From assembly GCA_002391675.1 (NCBI GenBank), contig DGFM01000049.1, forward strand, positions 1 through 26,892: a stretch of DNA of 26,892 nucleotides, given 5' to 3'. The stretch's first letter is position 1. Every line of letters begins with the position of its first letter. The DNA comes from Cloacimonetes bacterium UBA3900 (GTDB taxonomy: Bacteria > Cloacimonadota > Cloacimonadia > Cloacimonadales > Cloacimonadaceae). This document shows, piece after piece, positions 6,152 through 14,895 of this stretch. The translations under genes were made by a program, and so were the position numbers. Below the pieces are notes generated by a model. The model searched no databases and was not told the origin of the DNA. It saw only the letters and a list, made by a program, of their open reading frames with translations.

Positions 6152-8361
6152 ACAGAAACAACTTGGGCTCCGCACTAATCAAGCTGGGCAAATCCATCCC
6201 GCACGCCTACGCCACGGTGATGTTTTCAGACAACCTGTGGGTGGGGTTGGCCATGCTGCTGCTCACCCTGGTCTCACCCATCGTGGGAATGGCGGGGTTG
6301 CTGGGATTGCTGACTGGGCTGATCTCGGCGCGGATCTTGGGCTTTGAGGGCTGGGATTCCTCCAGCGGAGTCATGGCTTTCAACAGCCTGCTGATCGGGC
6401 TGGCGATCGGCTATTACTACCCTTATGCCGGGGTGCTGGAAAGCCCTTTGAGCTTCGCTGCGCTGATCATCCTCTCCGCTATCGCCACGCAACTGATCTA
6501 TGCCGCCGTCAACTACCTGACGCAGAGCTGGTTCAGGATGCCCTCCATGAGCCTGGCCTTTTCGCTGAGCGCCACTTTGGTCTGGTATTTCCTGGTACGC
6601 AGTGGCAATTTCACCGGTGTGGGCTTTGAAAAGCCGCTGCTCTTCAATATCCCGATAGAGCTGCCCTGGTTTTGGCGGGACTTCTTCCAGTCTCTGGCCA
6701 GCATTGCCTTTGTGCCGGATGTCTTCGTGGGTATCCTGATTGCTGTGGTGCTGCTGTTTATCTCGCGTATTGGGCTGATGTTGGCGTTGATGGGCTGGTC
6801 TATCTGCTATGTCCTGCTGCAATTCAGCGCCATGAGTACGACCTACGGGATGTTTTTCCCCGGCTTCAATCTGATCCTGATCAGCATCGCCATCGGCTCC
6901 ATCTATCTGATCCCCAGCAAGACTTCCTACCTGCTGGCAGCGCTGGGCACGGTGATCGGCTTCGTGTTTGCCTATGCGCTTTCCGGACGCTACTATTACC
7001 CTGATGTGATGCCGGCTCGGACCGGCGTGCTGTTTGTGCCGATGTTTGCATTGCCTATGAACGTGGTGGTCATCTCGCTCATCTATTCCCTGCGCTTGCG
7101 GCTGCGGCAAAGAGTGGCGGTGATCAACGACTACGGCATCCTGCATCCGGAGAAGGCTTTGGAGGCTTATATCTCCAGATACCAGCGTTTCTCCAGCGCC
7201 GGAGTGCCGCAGATACATCTGCCGATAAACGGTGAGTGGAAGATCACCCAATCGCATCACGGCGCCCACACACACCAGCTGGACTGGGCTTATGCCTGGG
7301 ACCTGGAGATGGAGGACAGGTTTGGCAAGAAGTATCTGGAAAGCGAGCACGACCTCAAGGATTACTACTGCTTTGGCAAACCGGTGTTAGCTGCCGCAGC
7401 GGGCTATGTGGCCAAGGTGGTCAATTCCATACCGGACAACGCCATAGGCAGCATCAACACGCAGGACAACTGGGGCAACTACGTCACACTCTCGCATGGC
7501 TATGGCTTTTACACGCTCTATGCGCATTTGCGGGAGGGGTCGGTGAAGCTGGCAGAAGGCGACTACGTGAAGCTGGGCGATAAGCTCGGCACGGTTGGCA
7601 ATTCCGGACGCTCCGCTGTGCCGCATCTGCACTTTCAGGCGCAGAGCGGAGTGGATGCCGGTTCACCCACCATTTTCAGCCACATTGTAAACTATAAGCG
7701 GCAGACCGAGGATGGCGTACACGAGCTTTGCAGCAGTGGAGTTCCCGGCGAGGGAGAAGTGGTCTCGCCCCTGGTGCCGGAAAAAGACCTGGCCCCCATC
7801 CTGCAGTTTGGATATGGCCAGAAGCAGCGCTACGCCGTGCAAACGCCTCATAGAGAATGGCAGGAAACCTGGCGGGTCGACCTTGATCTGGCCGGCACGC
7901 ATTCACTGGTGAGCGATCAGGGCAGCAAGCTGGAGTTTTCCATCTACAATGGCATCTACAATAGCCTCAGCCTCTCGCATGGACGCAAAACCGCCCTGGC
8001 AGCCTTTGCCTTAGTGGCTTCACGTCTGCCTTGGAGCGAAAGCGGCAAACTCACCTGGAAAGACGAGCCCAGTCTCTCGGTGTTGATGGGCTCTTTCTGG
8101 AAAAACGTCACGCTCTTTCTCATCCCCTTCTTCAGGCCTATCCGCGTGAATGCCAGCGCTGAATTGCATCAACGAGACCAAAAGATCATCGTGGAAAGCG
8201 TCACCTCACTCAGCGTGCTGGGTATGGTGATCAGGAAACTGGAGGGAACTCTCACGCTCAGCCGTCGGGAAGGAATCATCGACTTCAGCCTGCGACAAAA
8301 CTCACAAACCCTGCTCACTGCCAAGCGCATGGAGCTGGAAGAAATAGAGGAACAATCATGA
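6148..8361 (+). CDS. urea-transporter-like membrane domain fused to M23 peptidase
   Basis: A 737-residue fusion. Residues ~30-320 are a multi-spanning membrane domain resembling urea transporters. Both halves of the internal duplication show the typical motif: GVMAFNSLLIGLAIGYYYP and later GMFFPGFNLILISIAIGS. Residues ~355-510 form an M23 (LytM/lysostaphin-like) zinc peptidase domain: THQLDWAYAWD (His376, Asp379 or Asp385), GNYVTLSHG, LYAHL (His460) and PHLHFQ (His493, His495). A ~220-residue C-terminal region, predicted mostly beta, is not recognised. The family would pass urea or a similar small polar solute and cut peptidoglycan-type or other glycine-containing peptides. Its place inside the cluster suggests export, uptake or processing of the product. 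The gene overlaps its neighbours on both sides (4-base overlaps). Confidence 0.85.
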   Translation: MNRNNLGSALIKLGKSIPHAYATVMFSDNLWVGLAMLLLTLVSPIVGMAGLLGLLTGLISARILGFEGWDSSSGVMAFNSLLIGLAIGYYYPYAGVLESPLSFAALIILSAIATQLIYAAVNYLTQSWFRMPSMSLAFSLSATLVWYFLVRSGNFTGVGFEKPLLFNIPIELPWFWRDFFQSLASIAFVPDVFVGILIAVVLLFISRIGLMLALMGWSICYVLLQFSAMSTTYGMFFPGFNLILISIAIGSIYLIPSKTSYLLAALGTVIGFVFAYALSGRYYYPDVMPARTGVLFVPMFALPMNVVVISLIYSLRLRLRQRVAVINDYGILHPEKALEAYISRYQRFSSAGVPQIHLPINGEWKITQSHHGAHTHQLDWAYAWDLEMEDRFGKKYLESEHDLKDYYCFGKPVLAAAAGYVAKVVNSIPDNAIGSINTQDNWGNYVTLSHGYGFYTLYAHLREGSVKLAEGDYVKLGDKLGTVGNSGRSAVPHLHFQAQSGVDAGSPTIFSHIVNYKRQTEDGVHELCSSGVPGEGEVVSPLVPEKDLAPILQFGYGQKQRYAVQTPHREWQETWRVDLDLAGTHSLVSDQGSKLEFSIYNGIYNSLSLSHGRKTALAAFALVASRLPWSESGKLTWKDEPSLSVLMGSFWKNVTLFLIPFFRPIRVNASAELHQRDQKIIVESVTSLSVLGMVIRKLEGTLTLSRREGIIDFSLRQNSQTLLTAKRMELEEIEEQS

Positions 8362-8960
8362 ATAAAAGCATCATTATCATAATCCTGGCCCTTGGCCTCG
8401 CACTGCCGCTGTTGGCCAAAGGTGCAGACATCGCACAGTCTTACGCCCTGGAAGCACAGGCAAACTACGTTGGCTCGCTGGAAATCATGCGCGAGCTTGC
8501 CGCTACCGATGCTTCGGAACCATTTTACCAGGTGAGGATCGCCTGGCTGGAATACCTGCTGGGCCGCTATGAAAGAGCTATCTCCAGCTATTGCAAGGCA
8601 ATCAGCCTGCGGGACAATCTGGATGCGCATATCGGCATCATCAACTGCCACCTTGCTTTGGGAGACTACCGTCCGGCGCTGGACGCCGCAGACAGCCTGC
8701 TGGCACAGCATAGCGGACACACTCAGCTGCTGGGCAAGGCGGCTTATGCGGCTTATATGCTCAAAGAACACTCCCGAGCTGCAGATTACTACGCCCGCAT
8801 CATCCAGCTCTATCCCTGGGATATGGAGATCAGGGGCTATCTGGTGAACAACCTCTATCTGGCCAAAAGAGTCGACGAAGCAAGAGCGGAATACCGGCTG
8901 CTCAAGAAATACTTCCCGCAGTCTGGCATCGTGGCCCAATACAAGGGTGTTTTGGAATAA
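8358..8960 (+). CDS. periplasmic tetratricopeptide-repeat protein
   Basis: A 200-residue protein with an N-terminal signal peptide (MNKSIIIIILALGLALPLLAKG). The rest is built of helical TPR-like units (SYALEAQANYVGSLEIMREL, AWLEYLLGRYERAISSYCKA, INCHLALGDYRPALDAADSL, AAYMLKEHSRAADYYARI, NNLYLAKRVDEARAEY), about five repeats. TPR domains hold protein partners together. It overlaps the fusion gene by 4 bases and is followed almost at once by a second TPR gene, so the pair probably works together in the periplasm. No catalytic residues are seen. Confidence 0.8.
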   Translation: MNKSIIIIILALGLALPLLAKGADIAQSYALEAQANYVGSLEIMRELAATDASEPFYQVRIAWLEYLLGRYERAISSYCKAISLRDNLDAHIGIINCHLALGDYRPALDAADSLLAQHSGHTQLLGKAAYAAYMLKEHSRAADYYARIIQLYPWDMEIRGYLVNNLYLAKRVDEARAEYRLLKKYFPQSGIVAQYKGVLE

Positions 8961-8963
8961 GCC

Positions 8964-10214
8964 TTGAAACAAGCGCTCCTGGTTTTGCTGCTATTCTGTC
9001 TCTTGCTTAGCATGAAAGCTGAGGAGACGGACTACCGCAAGCTGCTGGAAGCTTCCAGGCTGGCTCTTGCTTATAACCCCCTGGATACTGAAGCGCTGTT
9101 GAACCTCGCCTACAGCCATATGATGCTGGGCGAGACGGATGAGGCGCTTGCTCAATATCAGAAACTGCGACAGCAGAATTCCCGGCTCTCCGCTGCAGCA
9201 ACCGGCATCCTCTGGGCACTTTCCGCCAAAGGCGACTGGATGCAAATCCGGCAAGAGGGACGGGAGTTTCTGGCTGACTTTCCCCAGGAAGGCATGATCC
9301 ATCACTATCTGGCAGCTGCACAAGCTTATGACCGGAAGCCTCATCTGGCAAGGGTGGGATACCTGAAAGCCATAGCTCTCCTGGAGGAGCCTTCACTGCG
9401 AGCTCTGCCGGAAGAAGGCGCCGGCTGGGCCTATCTGGCTTTGGACGACTATCCTGCTGCGGCGCTTCATTTTAACCGCCTCGAAAATCGCCCCACATCG
9501 AAGCTGGCTGCCAAGCTGCGTACCGGCTTCGCTGCCAAAGGCAGTTCGGCGCGCTTCCTGAATCTGGGCTCCATTCTCACCTACCGCTCCTGGCAGCTGA
9601 TACTGGACGCCGAGGAGATGCTGTGGGAAGGAGAGCACTTCCGCTGGCAGCTCAAAGCAACAGCCCGCAAACAGTTGCCGCATACAGACCTGAATCTCAG
9701 CCTGCAATATCTGGATGGCAAGGACGAGCGCATCTACCCGGGCAAGGCGGCCACTCTCGCTCTCAGCCCCAGGATCTATGCGCAGACGCTGCTCATCCGG
9801 CCGCGCCTGGCACAACACTTTTCCAGCTGGAATCGCCACAACAACTATCAGACCGACCTCGGCGTCAAGCTGGTCTATCCGCCTCTTACTCTTAACTATA
9901 CAGCCTCCCGCGTCTATCAGGACAACGAAGCTCTTGATGCGGATACCGCTCATTGGGTTCATACTGCCAGCACCGGCTTGCGTATCTGGCACGACTTTTG
10001 GCTGGGTGCTTATGCCGGTTTTGGCGATCTCGCTTTTTTCACCAATCAAGCCGGAAGCTATACAGACGACTTTTCTCCGGGCAATGCCTACTACGGCTTT
10101 TCCCTGGATGCACCTCTGCCGGGAAGCTTGCAGCTGCATCTCTACCATCAAATTGGAATCAAAGACAATGACCCCATCCACCTCACTTCGCTGGGCCTCA
10201 GCGCTGCGTTTTAG
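8964..10214 (+). CDS. TPR protein with probable outer-membrane beta-barrel
   Basis: A 416-residue protein starting with a signal peptide (MKQALLVLLLFCLLLSMKAE). TTG at 8964 is chosen because it keeps the signal peptide; the next ATG (9012) would lose it. Residues ~20-185 are TPR-like. From ~195 on, the sequence alternates hydrophobic and polar residues in strands (FRWQLKATARKQL, TDLNLSLQYLDGK, QTDLGVKLVYPPLTLNYTASRVY) and the protein ends in Phe (LTSLGLSAAF), as outer-membrane barrels do. It resembles YaiO-type TPR/barrel proteins in layout only. The stop overlaps the start of the next gene. Likely role: an outer-membrane channel or anchor for the cluster product. Confidence 0.7.
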   Translation: MKQALLVLLLFCLLLSMKAEETDYRKLLEASRLALAYNPLDTEALLNLAYSHMMLGETDEALAQYQKLRQQNSRLSAAATGILWALSAKGDWMQIRQEGREFLADFPQEGMIHHYLAAAQAYDRKPHLARVGYLKAIALLEEPSLRALPEEGAGWAYLALDDYPAAALHFNRLENRPTSKLAAKLRTGFAAKGSSARFLNLGSILTYRSWQLILDAEEMLWEGEHFRWQLKATARKQLPHTDLNLSLQYLDGKDERIYPGKAATLALSPRIYAQTLLIRPRLAQHFSSWNRHNNYQTDLGVKLVYPPLTLNYTASRVYQDNEALDADTAHWVHTASTGLRIWHDFWLGAYAGFGDLAFFTNQAGSYTDDFSPGNAYYGFSLDAPLPGSLQLHLYHQIGIKDNDPIHLTSLGLSAAF

Positions 10215-12942
10215 GCTCATCCTCCTACTGCTGTTTCTGGCTCTTGTCACAGCCTGCAACCTGCGTGAAAACACGCTACTGCCGCCAAACCTCGACCCCA
10301 AGGAATACATCACGGAAAACACCATCAAGGTCTACTATGACCACCTGATCAAGTCTGCCAACGACGACAGCTACCTCTACATCCCCAAGGAAAGCATCAC
10401 CGAGGCAGGCCTCTGGTATGGAGACCGGGTGACGCTCACCCGCGTGAAGGCCCTGGCAAGCAGGGACAGCCTGGCCTTACCCGTGGGCAGCAAAGCTTTC
10501 ACAGACAGCTATCGCATCTCCGTGTTGCGCCACGGCCAGGAAGTGATCATCGACTCCCTGCAAGCTTTTGCCACCCTCTATACCGACCTGAAGCGTGATG
10601 CCGAGCTCAGCTCGCTGCGCCTGGTGAAAAGCGCCTGGACGCTGGGTGCTCAAGCCATTGAGGTCTATCCCTATGGCAAAGGGCGTTGCTGGTTTGACCT
10701 CGACGGCAGCGGCGAGCACGCTTTGATCGACTTTAAAGATTCCACCGAGCTGCGTCTGCCGGCTACTTCCAAGGCCCTGCAAGCCCTGATGGTTACCCCT
10801 GATGATTACCTGCGTTTGTGGTTTCCTGCCGGCTCGCTGGTGTCTGAAGTAACCGTAAAGCTGGAGGATAGCCTTTCCCCCGCCGAGATCGCCACCGTGC
10901 AAAACCTCTTCCCCGGCTTTGTGCTGAACACCCCCATCTTTTCTCTGGAGGGGAATCTGGGAGGGACTCAAGTGCCGATCGTTTACTACCGTATGCCCCA
11001 GCCCCGCACGCTGCAAAGGCAGTGGACACGCCTGCATCGGGGTGCGGTACATGGCTGGCCGCAGGGCACCAACACCTGGCTCTGGCGGGAGGGCGAACTG
11101 GTCAGCTTCTTGAGTGGAGCGGGCAAATTCTTCCTGCTCACACCGCTGGAAAGCCAAAACAGTCTCGACCTGCCCCTGGACGGCTCGCTTTCCAAGCTTT
11201 ACCTGCAAGACATCTGGCTGGATTTGCGTGATCTGAACCTGCCATCAGTCAATCTGCGCCTTGATCTTCAGCCCGATGCCCAATCCCTGCTGACAGACTA
11301 CTTCCATGGCAGCCCCTTTCAGCTTGCATCCGAGCGCCAAATCTTCGGCTTCAGCTTCACTAAAGGAGGCACGTTGCTGGAAACCCTGCCCGCGGATGCC
11401 TGGATAGAATTTGGATTCCGCTCGGAGTTGCAGAACAGGAATACTGCCAAGCTCTTTCGGGCTTTCAGGTCTAAAGACGCCGACAAGATCAGCTTCAAGA
11501 CGCGGGCCGATGGCTACGACGCCACCCATTACAGCAGTGCGGATGGCTTCATCTACAGCGGCGTAAACTCAAGCGGCATCTACATCTTCGGCAGAGCTAC
11601 GGAGGGAGGCAACCGCCTGAGACTCCCCTGCCTGAAGCCCCAACTGCAGCTGCAAACCAGCCGCAGCTATGTGAGCTATAACGACCCCCAACCTCCCTGC
11701 AGCAGTCTGGAACTGGAATACTCAGCCAGCGTGGAGGCAAGCCACCCCTGGCTCTCAGGTTCGCCCTATCAGCTCAATTCCACCCAAGCACTGCTGCGCA
11801 TCTCTGCCCTCAACCGTGGGCGCAGTCAAGCCGAGCTGCCCGCAAACCTCTTTATTTCCACCGCTTGCAGCAAGCCGCTCACCGGCGTGGTAAATATCTG
11901 GCCTTCCACAGACCGCCCTCAGTTTTACCGTTACAAACCTGCCGAAAGCTTGCAGCTCAATAGCTTTGTGCAAAGCGGTGGCAGGCTGCAGATCTATCCC
12001 ACTTGTGCGGGTTATCTATTGGACGGAGCGCAGCTTAACTCTTCCAATGGAGACAAGAATCTGGCTATCTTCAACCGCATGGTGTTTGACGACTACGATT
12101 GGGAGGTCTGGCTCAATTCCGGCCTGGATGTGGTCTCCGGCACCGTTTTGAAGCTGAGCCCGAAAGCCTCTCTCAGTGACGCTTACGGCGTGTTTGCCAA
12201 CCAATATTCCCTCAGTCCGCTGGCAAAGGTCTACAGCTTCCAAGCTATGGGTGATCCTGATTTCTATACCAAATTCCAGCCCCTGATCCGCCTCCGCCAG
12301 AGCTCGCGCAGCCAGAATCTGCTCTTTTCGGTCTCGAATGGCGACTTCTACCGCATCTATGCCTACGAGCAGAGCAGCGAACCGGATGGCTGGCATTTTA
12401 CCCTGGCGAATGGATACGCCTCCTTCTATCTGCTTTATGACGCCGAATATGCGGTTGTGCAGGACCTTGCGCCCCACACCGAAACGCAGGCCACAGTCAC
12501 CGATAGCAGCCGCGACCTTATCGCCTCGCTCTACCAGGCTCAGGCAACCATACCCTCTCAGCTTCTGGCCGACCTGCTGCCTTTGGGTTCGCATGCAGAG
12601 CTCAAGCTCGTCTCCGATCCGCCCGTGCCAAACACTCTCTCAGCCTATAGTGTGCTCTTCCGGAATCCTCAGCAGCAGCTTATCTCTACCAATTTCTATA
12701 CCGATCCCACTGCCACCCGCTGGCCCTACCTTTACATCCCTATACCAAACTACACACCCGGACAGCAGATTCGCCTCTTCTTCCGCGACCAGGAAGGCAA
12801 CACCAGCGAGTTCAACCGCGTACAGGCCTTCTCCGAAGTTCCGGATTTTGAGTATACGCTGGTCGGCAACTGCGCCGTCTGCTTCATAGATAAGCCTGGC
12901 CTTTTCTACATTACCGGCACATCCTCAAGACGCGGATATTGA
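10168..12942 (+). CDS. large beta-rich lipoprotein, function unknown
   Basis: About 924 residues. The hydrophobic segment LRFRLILLLLFLALVTAC ends in a lipobox (LVTAC), so the protein is likely lipidated at that Cys and held in the outer or inner membrane. ATG at 10168 is used; the frame is open further upstream only because it overlaps the preceding gene, and CTG at 10204 is an alternative start just before the signal. The remainder is rich in predicted strands with scattered aromatic residues. I recognise no named family and no catalytic motif. The 47-base overlap with the barrel gene suggests it is the last gene of the cluster and acts at the cell surface with it. Confidence 0.7.
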   Translation: MTPSTSLRWASALRFRLILLLLFLALVTACNLRENTLLPPNLDPKEYITENTIKVYYDHLIKSANDDSYLYIPKESITEAGLWYGDRVTLTRVKALASRDSLALPVGSKAFTDSYRISVLRHGQEVIIDSLQAFATLYTDLKRDAELSSLRLVKSAWTLGAQAIEVYPYGKGRCWFDLDGSGEHALIDFKDSTELRLPATSKALQALMVTPDDYLRLWFPAGSLVSEVTVKLEDSLSPAEIATVQNLFPGFVLNTPIFSLEGNLGGTQVPIVYYRMPQPRTLQRQWTRLHRGAVHGWPQGTNTWLWREGELVSFLSGAGKFFLLTPLESQNSLDLPLDGSLSKLYLQDIWLDLRDLNLPSVNLRLDLQPDAQSLLTDYFHGSPFQLASERQIFGFSFTKGGTLLETLPADAWIEFGFRSELQNRNTAKLFRAFRSKDADKISFKTRADGYDATHYSSADGFIYSGVNSSGIYIFGRATEGGNRLRLPCLKPQLQLQTSRSYVSYNDPQPPCSSLELEYSASVEASHPWLSGSPYQLNSTQALLRISALNRGRSQAELPANLFISTACSKPLTGVVNIWPSTDRPQFYRYKPAESLQLNSFVQSGGRLQIYPTCAGYLLDGAQLNSSNGDKNLAIFNRMVFDDYDWEVWLNSGLDVVSGTVLKLSPKASLSDAYGVFANQYSLSPLAKVYSFQAMGDPDFYTKFQPLIRLRQSSRSQNLLFSVSNGDFYRIYAYEQSSEPDGWHFTLANGYASFYLLYDAEYAVVQDLAPHTETQATVTDSSRDLIASLYQAQATIPSQLLADLLPLGSHAELKLVSDPPVPNTLSAYSVLFRNPQQQLISTNFYTDPTATRWPYLYIPIPNYTPGQQIRLFFRDQEGNTSEFNRVQAFSEVPDFEYTLVGNCAVCFIDKPGLFYITGTSSRRGY

Positions 12943-13147
12943 GCTCTGAAGGCGCGGAGCCACAAGGCCCAGGCAAGGGCCGAAGCTGCAACTGATCACC
13001 CTGACTAAATATTCTCAGCGGTGCATGAGCAGGGTTCACAACAGGGGCCCAACCCATAAAACACGTCCATATTTGCAAGCTTTTCTTGACAAAATATCCC
13101 AATACAAATCAAGGTATCTGCTTGAAATATCATTTTGGGAGAAGCTT

Positions 13148-14788
13148 ATGATTCAGGAAAAACTGATCCCCTATATTATTGATTCTATTAAGACTTACTG
13201 GGATAAGCCTGCTTTTACAGACTATCCCGGCCCAGCCATCAACTATTCAGAAGTGGGCCGCCGGCTCATCTGGCTTCACCGAGTATTCAAGGCCTGCGGT
13301 CAGACCAAAGGCAGCAAGATTGCCCTGGTGGGCAAAAACTGCGGAAACTGGGCCACCGTGTGGCTTTCCAGCGTTACCTATGGTGCTTCCGTGGTTAGCA
13401 TCTTGATCAATTTCTCGCCCGAAGAGACACATCATATCGTCAATCACTGCGATGCAGAGGTCCTGTTTGTCTCTGCAGACAAATATCAAACCCTGGACGA
13501 AGGGCGTTTGCGCAAGGTAAAATACATCTTTTCTCTGGACGATTTCAGCCTCTTATACAGCAAGGAAGCGCCTCTGGGCAAAAAGATAAAGCCCTATGCC
13601 GAAACTCCAGATTTGAAGAAGCTCAAAGCTTCAGACATGAAGGTGCCGGATGTGTGTGACAACGAAGATATCGCCACCATCATCTACACCTCGGGCACCA
13701 CGGGCTTTTCCAGGGGAGCGATGATCCCGCACCGTAGCCTGTTGGCAAACCTGATCGTCGCCCGGGAAAACCTCCTCTTCAAAGAAGGCGCCAAGGTGCT
13801 CAACTTCCTGCCTTTAGCGCACGCCTATGCCTGCAGCTTTGACCTTCTTTATCCCGTCACCCGCGGCAATCACATCAACTTCATGGCCAAGCTGCCGGCA
13901 CCCAGAGTGCTGCTTTCCGCCATGCAAACGCTCAAGCCGGACGTATTCCTGGCGGTTCCTTTGCTCATCGAAAAGATCTACAAGCGTCAGGTGCAGCCCA
14001 CCCTGGAAACGCCCAGGATGAAAGCCATGCTCAAGGTTCCCCTCCTCAACAAGGTGGTGGAAAAGAAGATCAGAGAAAAGCTGATCAAGGCTTTTGGCGG
14101 CGAGCTGAGAGAATTGATCGTGGGTGGAGCGCCCATGAACGCTGAGGTGGAGCAGTTTATGAAGCGCATCAAATTCCCCTTCACCATCGGCTATGGGATG
14201 ACGGAGTGCGGCCCCCTGATCTCTTACAGCAGCTGGAGCGACCATCGCTTTGAATCCAGCGGCAGAATCATCAAATTCCTCAAATGCAAGATTCAGAGCC
14301 CCGATCCCGTCAACATCCCCGGCGAAGTGCTACTCAAAGGACAGCAAGTCTTCAAAGGTTATTACAACAACGAAGAAGCCACCAACGAGGCCCTGATCGA
14401 CGGCTGGCTCCACACGGGAGACATCGGCACTCTGGACGAGGACGGCTTCATCTACCTGCGCGGACGCAGCAAAAACGTGGTCATCGGCCCCAGCGGCGAA
14501 AACATCTATCCCGAGCTGGTGGAACAAAAGCTGGACAACCTGCCCTACATCTCCGAAAGCCTGGTGCTGGAAAGAGATAGACAGCTGCACGCCCTGGTCT
14601 ATCCTGATCTGGAAGCACTGGATACGGCAGGACTCCCTGTCTCCAAGCTCCCGGAACTGATGGAAACCAATAGAAAAGAGGTAAACAAGGTCTTGGCCGA
14701 CTTCAGCCGCATTGCCAAAATACACATCGTGAACGAGCCTTTCCAGAAGACACCCACCCAGAAGATCAAGAGGTATCTGTATAGTTAA
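13148..14788 (+). CDS. long-chain acyl-CoA ligase / AMP-binding synthetase
   Basis: A 546-residue adenylate-forming enzyme that activates a carboxylic acid, usually a fatty acid, with ATP to the acyl-AMP and then to acyl-CoA. Motifs are IIYTSGTTGFSRGA (phosphate loop), YGMTECGPLISY (motif with the Glu), and GWLHTGDIGTLDEDGFIYLRGRSKNVV with the later C-terminal lysine region TPTQKIKRY. The frame is open from 13025, but ATG at 13148 has GGGAG upstream and matches the usual N-terminus. A TTGACA box lies at 13086-13091. Whether it serves the preceding cluster (acyl tail) or general fatty-acid metabolism is not known; a 205-base gap separates it. Confidence 0.88.
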   Translation: MIQEKLIPYIIDSIKTYWDKPAFTDYPGPAINYSEVGRRLIWLHRVFKACGQTKGSKIALVGKNCGNWATVWLSSVTYGASVVSILINFSPEETHHIVNHCDAEVLFVSADKYQTLDEGRLRKVKYIFSLDDFSLLYSKEAPLGKKIKPYAETPDLKKLKASDMKVPDVCDNEDIATIIYTSGTTGFSRGAMIPHRSLLANLIVARENLLFKEGAKVLNFLPLAHAYACSFDLLYPVTRGNHINFMAKLPAPRVLLSAMQTLKPDVFLAVPLLIEKIYKRQVQPTLETPRMKAMLKVPLLNKVVEKKIREKLIKAFGGELRELIVGGAPMNAEVEQFMKRIKFPFTIGYGMTECGPLISYSSWSDHRFESSGRIIKFLKCKIQSPDPVNIPGEVLLKGQQVFKGYYNNEEATNEALIDGWLHTGDIGTLDEDGFIYLRGRSKNVVIGPSGENIYPELVEQKLDNLPYISESLVLERDRQLHALVYPDLEALDTAGLPVSKLPELMETNRKEVNKVLADFSRIAKIHIVNEPFQKTPTQKIKRYLYS

Positions 14789-14895
14789 AGCCGCCCCTTC
14801 TATCCGATGCTTCATGAGGGAAATTGCGACATCCCTTGACACAAAACCCCTTTGCAAAGTATTGGTTATCTAAACGAAAATAACGGAGCACAACG

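Noticed and set aside
9715..10167. Upstream open extension of the lipoprotein frame
   Set aside because: It lies inside the barrel gene in another frame. The lipoprotein signal peptide starts only after 10168, and the barrel frame here is protein-like.
12983..12998. GGCCC/GGGCC hairpin after the lipoprotein gene as terminator
   Set aside because: Only five pairs and no T-run follows.
13025..13147. 41-codon N-terminal extension of the acyl-CoA ligase
   Set aside because: No family resemblance, whereas ATG at 13148 has a good ribosome-binding site and a normal N-terminus.
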